NCBI GenBank assembly: GCA_944392105.1
Contig: CALXVM010000002.1
Coordinates: forward strand, 73,026 to 127,791
DNA length: 54,766 bases
Direction of reading: 5' to 3'
Origin: an uncultured Clostridia bacterium
GTDB lineage: Bacteria > Bacillota > Clostridia > TANB77 > CAG-508
The stretch's first letter is position 1. Each line of letters starts with the position of its first letter. Below, one piece after another: positions 1-9,257 of this stretch. A program made the position numbers and the translations under genes. The notes beneath the pieces are model-generated. The model searched no databases. It saw nothing but the letters and a program-made list of their open reading frames with translations, and was not told the DNA's origin.

Positions 1-12
1 GGGAAAAGTGTA

Positions 13-480
13 ATGGGTATATTTACAGGTAAATTTGATAGCATATCACAAGCACAAGATGCTGTGAAAAATGGTGGAATTATAGATGGAATTTCAGGAA
101 TTTTAGATAGCGTAGTAAACAAAACAACTGAAAACGGTTTGCTAAACTCTAATATAGGAAATTTAATATTAAAAGGAAAAGACGTTATATTAGATAATGT
201 GAGTAAAAATATAGAAAATAATTTTACAGAACAATTAAGTGGTATAGAGAAATTATCTAGATATGAAGAAAGCTGGAAAGGATATTTTAATGAAAAAGAT
301 TTTGACGGAATGGAAAGAGAATATGCTAATATCCAAGAACAGTTAAATAAATTGTTACCATTAGAAAATACATTAAAACAAGCAAGACAAATAGAAAATA
401 TACATATGCTAATAAAAAATAATGGTCAAAATTTTAATTTAACAAATGAACAATTAGAATTGGCTAAATCATTAACGTAA
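13..480 (+). CDS. hypothetical protein, possibly 5'-truncated
   Basis: Unrecognised 155-residue, mostly helical, charged protein with no signal peptide or membrane segment. The reading frame stays open to base 1 of the window, so the gene may begin further left and ATG 13 may be internal. A GGG at bases 1-3 could serve as a weak ribosome site for ATG 13. The N-terminal part is rich in Gly, Ile and Asn; residues 70-150 look like amphipathic helices. It is followed by a long AT-rich spacer before gyrA, so the two are probably not co-transcribed. No function is proposed. Confidence 0.55.
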   Translation: MGIFTGKFDSISQAQDAVKNGGIIDGISGILDSVVNKTTENGLLNSNIGNLILKGKDVILDNVSKNIENNFTEQLSGIEKLSRYEESWKGYFNEKDFDGMEREYANIQEQLNKLLPLENTLKQARQIENIHMLIKNNGQNFNLTNEQLELAKSLT

Positions 481-780
481 AATATTAAACAAAATATGAA
501 AAATTAAAAAGATATAAAATATTAAAAAAGTATAGAATATAAAAAAGATAAAATATAAAATATAAAATAAAAAAGATAAAATATAAAATAAAAAATATAA
601 AATATAAAAGATAAAAGATAAAAGATAAAAGATAAAAAATAAAAGCATAAAATATAGAAAATAAAAAATATTAAAAGTAAAAATAATATATTAGAAAATA
701 TAGAATAAAAAGTAAAAAATAAATAACAAAATAATAAAATAAATAATTAATAAAAAAATTAAAAATTCTTACAGAATAGG
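481..780. repeat. AT-only low-complexity tract of short reiterated units
   Basis: About 280 bases of almost pure A/T built from reiterated near-copies of AAAGATAAAATATAAAAT and AAAAGAT units, with the tightest tandem run around 603-640. No ORF, hairpin terminator or RNA gene is seen inside. It probably arose by slippage and separates the first gene from the gyrA promoter. Confidence 0.75.
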
Positions 781-801
781 GACTTTTTTTACTTTGTTCG
801 C

Positions 802-830
802 TTGCATATTTTTGTACGTTTTAGTATAAT
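802..830 (+). promoter_or_regulatory. candidate sigma-A promoter of gyrA
   Basis: A -35-like TTGCAT (802-807) and a perfect -10 TATAAT (825-830) are separated by 17 bases. Transcription would start just upstream of the gyrA ribosome-binding site. Confidence 0.6.
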
Positions 831-865
831 ATAAAGGTAAAGAAAAAGTGAAAAGAGGTAGTAAA

Positions 866-3313
866 ATGGAGTCAAATGACATTAAAAAGAATGACGGAAA
901 AATTGTTGTAAAAGACATCGAAAAAGAAATGAAAACCGCATATATTGACTATGCAATGAGTGTAATTGTATCACGTGCTTTACCAGATGTAAGGGACGGA
1001 TTAAAGCCAGTACATAGAAGAATTTTATATGCTATGTATGAAGATGGAATTACATCAGACAAGCCATATAGAAAGTGTGCTAATACAGTTGGATCTGTTT
1101 TAGGTAGATACCATCCTCACGGCGATGCTTCTGTTTATGATGCAATGGTAAGAATGGCACAAGACTTTAGTTTAAGATATCCATTAATTGACGGACATGG
1201 AAACTTCGGATCTATAGATGGTGATGGAGCTGCCGCAATGAGGTATACTGAGGCAAGGATGGCTAAAATTGCAGAAACGATGCTTACAGATATAGAAAAA
1301 AATACAGTTGATTTTATGCCAAACTATGATGATAGACTTCAAGAACCAACAGTTTTACCTTCAAAAATACCAACATTATTAATAAATGGTTCATCAGGAA
1401 TTGCTGTAGGAATGGCAACAAATATTCCTCCTCATAATTTAACAGAAGTTATAAATGGAATTATAAAAATAATAGATGAAGACAATGTTACAGACGAGGA
1501 ATTAGCTAAAATTATAAAAGGACCGGATTTCCCTACAGGAGGATTAATTTTAGGTAGAGAAGGTATAAAACAAGCATATACAACAGGAAAAGGAAAAATT
1601 ATAGTAAGAGCAGAAGCAGAAATTGAAGAAATGGAAAATGGTAGACAAAGAATTATTGTAAGGTCATTACCATACCAAGTAAATAAAGCAAGACTAATAG
1701 AATACATTGCAAACTTAGTTAAAGATAAAAAAATAGAAGGCATTTCTGAATTAAGAGATGAATCAGATAGAAATGATAAAGTAAGAATAGTTATTGGCTT
1801 AAAGAAAGATGCAAATGCTCAAGTTGTATTAAACCATTTATATAAAAATACACAAATGCAAGATTCTTTTGGAATTATAATGCTTGCATTAGTAAATGGA
1901 GAGCCAAAAATATTAACATTAAGACAATGTTTAGACTGCTATATAGACCATAGAAAAACTGTTATTTTGCGTAGAACACAATTTGACTTAGATAAAGCTT
2001 TAGCTAGAGCACATATATTAGAAGGATTAAGAATTGCTATAGATAATATTGACGAAGTAATTAATATTATAAGAAATTCTTATGATGATGCTAAAGAAAA
2101 ATTAATGGAGAGATTTAGCTTAACAGATATACAAGCTCAAGCTATCTTAGATATGAGATTAAAAACTTTATCAGGATTGCAAAGAGAGAAAATAGAAGAA
2201 GAATATAACGAATTAATGAAATTAATTGCTCATTTAAGAGAGATTTTAGCTAGTGAGAGATTAGTCTTTGATATTATAAAAGAAGAATTATTAGAAATTA
2301 AAGAAAAATACGGAGACGAAAGACAAACTAAAATTGTTGCAGCAGAAGGCGAAATAGATGACGAAGATTTAATAAAAGAAGAGCAAAATGTAATAACTCT
2401 AACTCATTTTGGCTATGTAAAGAGAATGCCTATAGATACATATAAAAGCCAAAAAAGAGGCGGAAAAGGAATAGCAGGAATGGCAACAAGAGAAGAAGAT
2501 TTTGTAAAACAAATATTTACAGCTTCTACTCATGATACAATATTATTCTTTAGTAATAAAGGAAAAGTATATACCTTAAAAGGATATGAACTTCCAGAAG
2601 CAGGTAGAACAGCTAAAGGAACTGCTATAGTAAACTTATTAAGACTAGACCAAGGAGAGAAAATTACAGCTGTTATACCAATTGCAAATTTTGCAGAAGG
2701 TAAATACTTATTAATGGCAACAAGAAACGGAATGATTAAGAAAACAGCATTATCAGAATATTCATCAGTAAGAAAGAGTGGATTACTAGGAATAACATTA
2801 AGAGAAAATGATGAACTTATAGGAGTAAGATTAACTGATGGAGAAGACGATGTAGTTTTAGTTACAAGTCATGGTATGAGTATTACATTTAGTGAAAAAG
2901 ATGTAAGACCAATAGGAAGAGTTTCTCAAGGTGTAATCGGAATAAAATTAGATGACGATGATTTTGTAATTGGAATGGAATCAATAATAAGTAGAGAAAA
3001 TGCTACACTTCTTGCTATAACAGAAAACGGATTTGGAAAGAGAACAGAGTTAGATGAATATAGAGTTCAAACAAGAGGTGGAAAAGGTATTTTAACTTAT
3101 AAAATAACCGCTAAGACAGGAAATATTGTAGGAATAAGAATAACTACAGATGATGAAGATGTTATGATTATTACCGAAAATGGAACTATTATAAGATTAG
3201 AAGTAAAAGACATTAATGTATTAGGAAGAACTACACAAGGAGTTACTCTAATGAGAACAAATGAAGGCAAAGTTGTTAGCATAGAAACAATTAAGCCTGA
3301 GGAGGAAGAGTAA
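866..3313 (+). CDS. gyrA: DNA gyrase subunit A
   Basis: Breakage-reunion subunit of DNA gyrase, which introduces negative supercoils with GyrB. ATG 866 is chosen because AGAGG (854-858) lies 7 bases upstream; a GTG at 848 would add six residues. The 815-residue product has the catalytic tyrosine in AAMRYTE (Tyr127), the quinolone-binding HPHGDASVYD segment, and a GyrA box QKRGGKG at about 529-535 in the C-terminal DNA-wrapping domain, ending in an acidic tail. The position equal to E. coli Ser83 is Ala (Ala88), as in Mycobacterium tuberculosis. Length is normal. ParC is unlikely because of the GyrA box. The stop overlaps the next ATG by one base. gyrB is not in the window. Confidence 0.97.
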   Translation: MESNDIKKNDGKIVVKDIEKEMKTAYIDYAMSVIVSRALPDVRDGLKPVHRRILYAMYEDGITSDKPYRKCANTVGSVLGRYHPHGDASVYDAMVRMAQDFSLRYPLIDGHGNFGSIDGDGAAAMRYTEARMAKIAETMLTDIEKNTVDFMPNYDDRLQEPTVLPSKIPTLLINGSSGIAVGMATNIPPHNLTEVINGIIKIIDEDNVTDEELAKIIKGPDFPTGGLILGREGIKQAYTTGKGKIIVRAEAEIEEMENGRQRIIVRSLPYQVNKARLIEYIANLVKDKKIEGISELRDESDRNDKVRIVIGLKKDANAQVVLNHLYKNTQMQDSFGIIMLALVNGEPKILTLRQCLDCYIDHRKTVILRRTQFDLDKALARAHILEGLRIAIDNIDEVINIIRNSYDDAKEKLMERFSLTDIQAQAILDMRLKTLSGLQREKIEEEYNELMKLIAHLREILASERLVFDIIKEELLEIKEKYGDERQTKIVAAEGEIDDEDLIKEEQNVITLTHFGYVKRMPIDTYKSQKRGGKGIAGMATREEDFVKQIFTASTHDTILFFSNKGKVYTLKGYELPEAGRTAKGTAIVNLLRLDQGEKITAVIPIANFAEGKYLLMATRNGMIKKTALSEYSSVRKSGLLGITLRENDELIGVRLTDGEDDVVLVTSHGMSITFSEKDVRPIGRVSQGVIGIKLDDDDFVIGMESIISRENATLLAITENGFGKRTELDEYRVQTRGGKGILTYKITAKTGNIVGIRITTDDEDVMIITENGTIIRLEVKDINVLGRTTQGVTLMRTNEGKVVSIETIKPEEEE

Positions 3314-3597
3314 TGAATAAATTGGAAGCACTTGAAAGTGTAAGTACATTAGTAGAAAATCAATTAGTAACAAGTTTAAAACTAATTAGAGAAGGTTCGT
3401 ATGGAATTTTAAGTAGTACTGTAAAAGAACGAGAGGTTAAAAGGTTTAAGACACAAAATATATCAAAAGAATATTCTTCGATATTATCAGATGAAGAAAT
3501 TAACATTATAATAGAATACATTTTATTAAAAAGCGGAATAAAAGTTAATGATGCTGAACTTACTAAATCAAAAGCACCAGATTTAGATGAAAGATAA
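3313..3597 (+). CDS. small hypothetical protein coupled to gyrA
   Basis: A 94-residue protein whose ATG overlaps the gyrA stop (TAATG), with the GGAGGAAG ribosome site lying inside the last gyrA codons. This layout implies translational coupling and a shared transcript. The sequence is predicted helical and soluble, with acidic and basic stretches and no cysteine or membrane segment. I do not recognise a family. A bidirectional terminator follows at once. Confidence 0.8.
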   Translation: MNKLEALESVSTLVENQLVTSLKLIREGSYGILSSTVKEREVKRFKTQNISKEYSSILSDEEINIIIEYILLKSGIKVNDAELTKSKAPDLDER

Positions 3598-3603
3598 TAG
3601 ATA

Positions 3604-3648
3604 AAAAAAGATTTAAGAAAAAAAGATTTATTTTCTTAAATCTTTTTT
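3604..3648. terminator. bidirectional intrinsic terminator between gyrA and dnaI-like genes
   Basis: An 18-base arm (3604-3621) pairs with 3631-3648; A-tracts on one side and T-tracts on the other let it stop both the gyrA operon and the convergent minus-strand operon. Its right arm contains the last codons of the minus-strand helicase-loader gene. Confidence 0.8.
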
Positions 3649-4640
3649 TTCTTAAATCTAATATCATCTCCAAAAAAGTAGCAAATATTGTAGTTTCCAA
3701 CGATTCTAGAAACAATACGCTCATCATAATTATTAAATAAATTTTGAAGACTTAAATTAGTAGAAATAATAGTCTTAGTTATTTTATTTTGATTAAGCAA
3801 ACGTGTATTTATAATATTAAATAATTCTGTAAATTTAATATTATTCATTGCTTCTGTGCCTAAGTCATCTATAATTAATAAGTCTGCACTTAGAATATTA
3901 TGATAGATATCTGGAGAGCTATTTTGTTTATTAAAACGGTAATCTATTATAGTATCAAGCATTACAGGTGCAGTCTGATATAATACAGTTTTTCCTTTTT
4001 TTATTAATTCATTTGCTATACAACTAGACAAAAAAGTTTTACCAAGGCCAGTATTTCCTGTAAATAATAAATTTTTTTCTGTTGGGTTATCAAAATTTTC
4101 AATAAATTTTAAGCAAATATCTCTAATTAATGATATATTCTCTCTAGGAGATACTTTTGATTTATATTTTTCAGGATTAGTATCATTTGAATAAAGATTT
4201 AAATTAAAATTTTCAAAATTTTGATTTTTTAAATTATAAATATTTGATTTATTATATTCTAAGTCAAATAGTTTTTGCTTTAAACATGAGCACATTTCCG
4301 TCTGATTATTTTTAGTAATATAGCCTGTGTCTTTACATATTGGACACTCATATTTAGGAAGAAAATAATCTTCGGAAATATTTAAACTATTTAATATTTT
4401 ATTTTTTTCGTCTTTTAGATTTTTAATATTTCTATTTAATTCGTCTAATTTTTCTTTTGAATTTTTATTTATTAAAGACAAAGAAGTAGATATAGCAAGA
4501 GATGTTATTTTTTCATCAAGCTTTTGCAATTCAGGGTGTTCGTTATAAAATTTGGCTTTTTTGTTATCTGCTTCTTGTTCCTCTAGCATACGCTTTTTAT
4601 CATATTCTATTAAAATATCTTTTAAATAAGAATTATTCAT
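3636..4640 (-). CDS. DnaI/DnaC-type helicase-loader ATPase
   Basis: AAA+ ATPase expected to load replicative helicase at origins or forks. A zinc-binding cluster (CPICKDTGY, then CSCL) sits in the N-terminal third, as in DnaI. The ATPase core has Walker A GNTGLGKT and Walker B LLIIDDLG, followed by a sensor-like IISTN. The GTG at 4652 is rejected in favour of ATG 4640, which has GGAG 6 bases upstream; the product is then 334 residues. It lies just downstream of a DnaD-domain gene, mirroring the dnaB-dnaI pairing of Bacillus subtilis. A phage- or IS-encoded DnaC-like protein is the alternative, but the zinc domain and partner favour the chromosomal primosome. Confidence 0.88.
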   Translation of the reverse strand: MNNSYLKDILIEYDKKRMLEEQEADNKKAKFYNEHPELQKLDEKITSLAISTSLSLINKNSKEKLDELNRNIKNLKDEKNKILNSLNISEDYFLPKYECPICKDTGYITKNNQTEMCSCLKQKLFDLEYNKSNIYNLKNQNFENFNLNLYSNDTNPEKYKSKVSPRENISLIRDICLKFIENFDNPTEKNLLFTGNTGLGKTFLSSCIANELIKKGKTVLYQTAPVMLDTIIDYRFNKQNSSPDIYHNILSADLLIIDDLGTEAMNNIKFTELFNIINTRLLNQNKITKTIISTNLSLQNLFNNYDERIVSRIVGNYNICYFFGDDIRFKKKKI

Positions 4641-4661
4641 TATATTCTCCACTAACTAATT

Positions 4662-5642
4662 TTAACTTAAATTTTCTACAGGTTTATTTACATATAAGTC
4701 GTCTAAATTATCATAATTTCTTTGATTATATTGATTGTATCCGGTTGATTTTTGTAAATTTTGTACATTTTTTTGTTTAACTTTCATATCGGCGATATAC
4801 TTTTGAACTTGTTCTGGTGTTTTTAATCCTTTATCATACCAATCTGAAATTAATTTGTTTAAGTAATCGAAATTAGGATTAACTTTTGAAGTAGTCTTTT
4901 TTAAGGCAATTTCTATTATATCTAAAGAATAAGCATAATCTACAACCCATTTTTCTACATAAGCTCTTTCGTATTGTGATAGTTGTCTATTTAAAGAAAG
5001 TTTTTTAGAAATTGACTTAATTATTACATTTATCTTTTCTTGTCTCTCATAATAATTATCTAAATCAGAAAATGTCTTTATTTTATTGTTTGCCCATGCT
5101 TCTGCAACTGTCTGAATATAAGACCTGTTTAAAGCTGCTTTATTAAAACAATAATTAAATAGGGCAATCATAACTTCTTCATCGAAACCATATTTGCTAA
5201 ACCAAAGTTCTATATCTGGATACCAAGAAAGAGGCATTAAACCAGAGAAATACTTGTTATTAATATATTCTATTGATTGAGCACGTTTTTGATCTTCTGC
5301 AGATTTTTGAAGTTGTTCTGCAGATAAGGAAGTTTTAGGCTTATAAAGTTTATGAAGTTCGATTTCTTGAAGGTCGTTTATAATATATCCAGTTGTTTTT
5401 TTAGTTAAAACTCCCATGTCTTCCCAATATTTAATTCCATCTTGAATTACTTTAAGAGGCAAAACTAATTTTTTAGACAAATCATTTAATTTTATATCTT
5501 TATCATATTTAGATAAAAATAAAATATATAGATATATTTTTACATAATCTCCATTAGCAGAAGATAAATATTCAGAGAAAAATATATCTGGTATTTGTGT
5601 ATTAGAAAATATTGGTGCCTGTGGATTTTGTTCTAATTTCAT
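4662..5642 (-). CDS. DnaD/DnaB-domain replication initiation protein
   Basis: 326-residue protein of the DnaD/DnaB_2 group, which remodels origin DNA and recruits the helicase loader. Residues 1-110 resemble a winged-helix N-terminal domain, and two helical C-terminal repeats follow (about 135-200 and 210-290), the second carrying the family-like ISDWYDKGLKTPEQV segment. The tail is Asn/Gln-rich. An AGGAGG lies about 8 bases before ATG 5642. The downstream helicase-loader gene starts 21 bases beyond its stop, so they form an operon. Upstream DNA contains nested palindromes that could be an operator. Confidence 0.85.
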   Translation of the reverse strand: MKLEQNPQAPIFSNTQIPDIFFSEYLSSANGDYVKIYLYILFLSKYDKDIKLNDLSKKLVLPLKVIQDGIKYWEDMGVLTKKTTGYIINDLQEIELHKLYKPKTSLSAEQLQKSAEDQKRAQSIEYINNKYFSGLMPLSWYPDIELWFSKYGFDEEVMIALFNYCFNKAALNRSYIQTVAEAWANNKIKTFSDLDNYYERQEKINVIIKSISKKLSLNRQLSQYERAYVEKWVVDYAYSLDIIEIALKKTTSKVNPNFDYLNKLISDWYDKGLKTPEQVQKYIADMKVKQKNVQNLQKSTGYNQYNQRNYDNLDDLYVNKPVENLS

Positions 5643-5663
5643 ATAATCTGCCTCCTACTAACT

Positions 5664-5699
5664 TGTATATAGTATTATTGTGTATATACACTATATACA
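5664..5699. promoter_or_regulatory. palindromic operator-like site upstream of dnaD-like gene
   Basis: TGTATATAGT (5664-5673) and its exact inverse ACTATATACA (5690-5699) flank a second perfect palindrome GTGTATATACAC (5680-5691). Nested dyads just upstream of the AGGAGG of the DnaD gene suggest a binding site for a dimeric repressor. The regulator is unknown; GntR-type operators have a similar look. Confidence 0.45.
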
Positions 5700-5711
5700 G
5701 TTTACAACAGA

Positions 5712-6011
5712 TTATATCATTTTCCGACTTTTTTTACAATACAAATATAATTTTGGTTTGAAAATAAATTTTGATATGTAAATAAATATAGATATAATAT
5801 TTTCATGGTTAAAACTAAAAATACTTAATAACAAAATTGGAAGGCATAAAGCTATAAATACAAATATTTTAATATTTATATTATTAAAAAATATATTTAT
5901 TAAGCAAAATATAAAAACACACCAAATTATATTTAAAATTAAGACATTATATTCTATAATACCAAGAAATTTGCTATTAAAATTATAATTTTGTGGAAAA
6001 ATAAATTTCAT
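5712..6011 (-). CDS. PrgI/VirB3-like small membrane protein
   Basis: 99 residues with two adjacent hydrophobic segments (about 21-40 and 45-64), a third weaker one (about 70-84), and a basic C-terminal tail (KPKLYLYCKKSRK). AGGAG precedes ATG 6011. Size, topology and position just downstream of a VirB6-like gene match PrgI/VirB3 proteins of Tn1549-type conjugative elements. In those elements the VirB4 ATPase follows; here replication genes follow instead. The assignment rests mainly on order and topology, so a generic membrane protein remains possible. Confidence 0.55.
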   Translation of the reverse strand: MKFIFPQNYNFNSKFLGIIEYNVLILNIIWCVFIFCLINIFFNNINIKIFVFIALCLPILLLSIFSFNHENIISIFIYISKFIFKPKLYLYCKKSRKMI

Positions 6012-6183
6012 AAAAAAACACTCCTAAAATTTATAAAAATATAATTTTATTATATTTTAAAAGTTACCGTTAGACACGCACTGGTAAGACAAATTAAACA
6101 CTAAAAAAATATATAAATTAATAATAAAAGAGCAAAAGTATAAAAAAATGATGTATAAAATAAATAGATGATACTTTTTTATA

Positions 6184-7062
6184 TTACTTTGTAATAAGCC
6201 CTTTAGAAAAACTAAAATTATTACTAATATCTGTACTTATTCCTCCTATAAGTTCTTTCATATATGAGTTAGCACGAATTAAAGCATATATTCCACCAAT
6301 GTACATTAATTGTGAAAATACGTCAGTAGTATCAAAGTTAAAAGTGAATATAACAATTAATATAATTGAAACTAAAGATTGTAATAAAAGCAAAGAAATT
6401 ATAGTGCGTAAATACATTTTGAAAAACCAACTAGTAGAGTTATTAATAAGTGTTAAAATTGCAAAGGGAGTTATTAATATAAAAACTTTTAGCATAATAT
6501 AACGTAAAGAATAAGAAAAAACTAAATTTAATAAGCTAATAGAAGCAAAAGTTTTAATAATTCCATCAAAAGAAAATATATTAAATGTAGAATTTTCAGT
6601 AGAAATAGAGTCATTTAACTTATTTACTAATTCTGAAAAAGAAATATTACAATTAAAAATATTTTCACCAAGTTCTCTAATAGCAGAAGAAATAAAAGAA
6701 TTTATATTAATTAATTGTTCTAATATAAAAAAAGAACTATTTATACAAATTCCAAAAATTATAACTTTAAATACAAACTGATAAGGCCTTTCTATTTGAA
6801 TACCTATGTAATGAGAATATAATAGTTTAATTCCGTAATAAATTAAAAAACCAACCAGCAAAGAATTAACTATTAAAAGTAAGCCATTACCTGAACTTGT
6901 TCCAAATATTTTTTGAATAAAAGATTCATTTAATATATCAGTATTAATAAACACAATATCATCTAAAAAAGAATAAATACTATTGTCTATTGATGAAAAT
7001 AAAGTTTGAAAAATGCTATTAATAGTTTTTATAATAACATCTGTTAAATTCATAGATTCCAA
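6184..7062 (-). CDS. VirB6/TrbL-like integral membrane protein of a conjugation channel
   Basis: 292 residues with about six membrane-spanning segments. The C-terminal stretch (GGIYALIRANSYMKELIGG) resembles the conserved end of VirB6/TrbL channel proteins of Gram-positive integrative elements. The start is probably TTG 7062: GAGGTG lies 5 bases upstream, whereas ATG 7053 would be too far from any ribosome site. It starts 14 bases after the stop of the pilin-like gene, so the two are co-transcribed. A 172-base gap then separates it from the PrgI-like gene. Confidence 0.7.
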   Translation of the reverse strand: MESMNLTDVIIKTINSIFQTLFSSIDNSIYSFLDDIVFINTDILNESFIQKIFGTSSGNGLLLIVNSLLVGFLIYYGIKLLYSHYIGIQIERPYQFVFKVIIFGICINSSFFILEQLININSFISSAIRELGENIFNCNISFSELVNKLNDSISTENSTFNIFSFDGIIKTFASISLLNLVFSYSLRYIMLKVFILITPFAILTLINNSTSWFFKMYLRTIISLLLLQSLVSIILIVIFTFNFDTTDVFSQLMYIGGIYALIRANSYMKELIGGISTDISNNFSFSKGLITK

Positions 7063-7076
7063 TATATCACCTCATT

Positions 7077-7439
7077 TTATCCAACAAGACTTTCTATAGC
7101 AGACAAGATTAATTGTATAGCTAAAATAAAGGCATAAGAAAATAAACTGCCTCTAATTAATTTTTTTGCAGTACGAATTCTTTCTTCATCGCCAAAACTA
7201 AATTTTTTCATAAAAACGCCAATTCCTACAGCAACTGCAGCGGCAGGAGTTGCTAGTTTTACTAGCCATTCTGTTATATTAGTAAAAGCATCATTTAGTT
7301 TAGTAACCAATTTAGGAGTTGCTGCTAAAGTTAAATTTGGAAAAATAAATAATAAAATAAAATTAAAAATTAAAGTTAATATTAGTAATTTAAAAAAAAC
7401 ATTATTTTTTAAAAAATATTTTTTATTTAATTTAGACAT
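7077..7439 (-). CDS. VirB2/Maff2-like pilin subunit
   Basis: 120 residues: a basic N-terminus, a hydrophobic signal/anchor (about 16-38) ending near a possible signal-peptidase site (TLAA), then two hydrophobic helices (about 60-80 and 98-118) around a charged loop (FSFGDEERIRTAKK). This is the VirB2/TrbC pilin layout, and the loop resembles Maff2-type proteins of clostridial elements. AAGGTG lies upstream of ATG 7439. It is located between the VirD4-like and VirB6-like genes, the usual order in Tn1549-type modules. Confidence 0.7.
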   Translation of the reverse strand: MSKLNKKYFLKNNVFFKLLILTLIFNFILLFIFPNLTLAATPKLVTKLNDAFTNITEWLVKLATPAAAVAVGIGVFMKKFSFGDEERIRTAKKLIRGSLFSYAFILAIQLILSAIESLVG

Positions 7440-7478
7440 AAAATCACCTTATAAAAATATTTAGGCTTTGATGGATGC

Positions 7479-9227
7479 CTATGAACCAAATGTTTTAAAA
7501 TAAGGAATTAATTTAAGCTTTTTAGGCTCTAAAATTTTATTACCATCTGATAAAAAAGATAAGCATGTAAAGTTTTCTAAATTTTGCGTAAAAAAATTTG
7601 TATCATAAATAAAGTCATATTGGAGATAAGTATTTAAACTTTCAGAAATATTAGAATCTTTAGAATTTAAAGAGTTAGAAAAATAGCTATAAATTGTAGA
7701 TTGAGCATTTTCAGAAATACTCTTAGAAATTTTTTCTTTATCTTCTTTTCCTATTTGTTTTTGAGCACTTTCTATTGTAAATATGTCATCAGTCCTAAAC
7801 CAAAGTTTATTTACTAAATTTTGAATAATAACTTTAACTGTAGATTCGTTATTTATAGTATTTAATAAAGAAGAATAACTTTGAGTAGCAACTATATTTA
7901 TACATTTAGATTCTCTACTTTGTGCAAAAAAGTTTGCATCAGATGCTGTACAATATTCGTGATATTCATCTGAAATAAAGGCTATAGGTCTTTGCGCATC
8001 CATATTATTCTTGGATAAACGGATTAAAGCCTCAGTTTGAAAATCCAATTTTAAATAAGTAGCAATTATTTTTGACAAATCTTGATATTCACTAATATTC
8101 ATATTTAAGACTACAATTTTGCCATTATTTAATACATCCTCAAAACCGAAAAAGTTTAAATCTTCTTTATTTGGAGAAAAAGTATTATGGACTTTATAAT
8201 CAGAGACAAATATATTAGTAATACGAGTAATTTCAGATTTTAGTATAGATTTTGTACGAAAATCTAAGCTGTTGTATTCCTTTTCAAAAAAATTAAGTGC
8301 TGACCAGAGATTATAAATATCTTCTTCATTTAATTTATTAGAAATAAAAAGTTCTCTTAAAAATTTAATTTTTTCTAAGTAATAATTATCTATTGTAACT
8401 AATTTATGAATTTCCTCAAATGTAACATAATAATTATTATAAATTCTACAAAGTTTAATACACTCTGTCAATATTTGTTCTGCTTTATCTATCCAAAAAC
8501 TTTCTGTATTGTTAGGAGAAAAAAGTAATAAAATAGTTTTTAGTCTATTAGCTAAAACATTGGCTTTTAAATGTGGTTTGTGCAGAGGATTATATTTGTA
8601 AAAACCTCCAAGCTCTAATACTATTAAATCAGAAGATCTATTTTCTCTTTCTGCGAACTCTTTTACTTTTTTATAATAATTTCCTTTAACATCTAAAATA
8701 AGCATACCTATTTTTGAAGTAATGTCATCTGAATTATAAGAAATAAGCTGTTTTGTAAATGGATACATAGCGCTACTAGTTTTTCCTGTACCGATTGTAC
8801 CAGTAATAAGAATATTTTGATATAAAGACTTCTCATTAAGAGTAATTTTTTGACCATTTTCATCTAAACCTATTAATAAGTTAAGATTAAAAGATTTTTT
8901 TTCAATTAAACTTGGAAGAAAAGAATGTCGATGAGTTGTTTTATGCTTATTAATTTTAAACTTATCTTTTTTAGGGGCTATTTTATTGTAAATACTAAAA
9001 AGAATAGAATAAATTGAATTAAAAATAAAAATAGAAGAACCAACATATGAGATAATAAAAGCTATTTTTATATAATGCCATAAAACAGGTTGCTCTATGC
9101 AAATGTCAAAATCTCTCAAGCCATAGTCAATTATAATTGAATTACTTTGAAAAATAGGATAAAAAACTTTCCAGCCAATATAGCAGAAAAATAAAGAAAA
9201 AACAAATATAAAAATAATACGTTTTAT
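7479..9227 (-). CDS. VirD4/TraG-type coupling ATPase with a probable AUA start
   Basis: Type IV coupling protein that would energise DNA transfer. Walker A is GTIGTGKTS, a Walker B-like strand IAFISDEYHEY follows, and an IVATQSYSS segment lies beyond it. A computed start at TTG 9119 would begin inside the membrane domain and has no ribosome site. Reading upstream in frame adds 36 codons encoding a first transmembrane helix, beginning at ATA 9227, exactly 7 bases after a perfect AGGAGG (9235-9240). The frame holds no ATG or GTG before the upstream gene's stop. The resulting 582-residue protein has the expected two N-terminal helices. Either AUA is used or a start codon has mutated. Confidence 0.8.
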   Translation of the reverse strand: MKRIIFIFVFSLFFCYIGWKVFYPIFQSNSIIIDYGLRDFDICIEQPVLWHYIKIAFIISYVGSSIFIFNSIYSILFSIYNKIAPKKDKFKINKHKTTHRHSFLPSLIEKKSFNLNLLIGLDENGQKITLNEKSLYQNILITGTIGTGKTSSAMYPFTKQLISYNSDDITSKIGMLILDVKGNYYKKVKEFAERENRSSDLIVLELGGFYKYNPLHKPHLKANVLANRLKTILLLFSPNNTESFWIDKAEQILTECIKLCRIYNNYYVTFEEIHKLVTIDNYYLEKIKFLRELFISNKLNEEDIYNLWSALNFFEKEYNSLDFRTKSILKSEITRITNIFVSDYKVHNTFSPNKEDLNFFGFEDVLNNGKIVVLNMNISEYQDLSKIIATYLKLDFQTEALIRLSKNNMDAQRPIAFISDEYHEYCTASDANFFAQSRESKCINIVATQSYSSLLNTINNESTVKVIIQNLVNKLWFRTDDIFTIESAQKQIGKEDKEKISKSISENAQSTIYSYFSNSLNSKDSNISESLNTYLQYDFIYDTNFFTQNLENFTCLSFLSDGNKILEPKKLKLIPYFKTFGS

Positions 9228-9257
9228 AAAAATACCTCCTAAATAAAAAATGAGAAA

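Noticed and set aside
490..770. CRISPR array or repeats with spacers
   Set aside because: Units are short, AT-only and slippage-like, with no constant spacer length.
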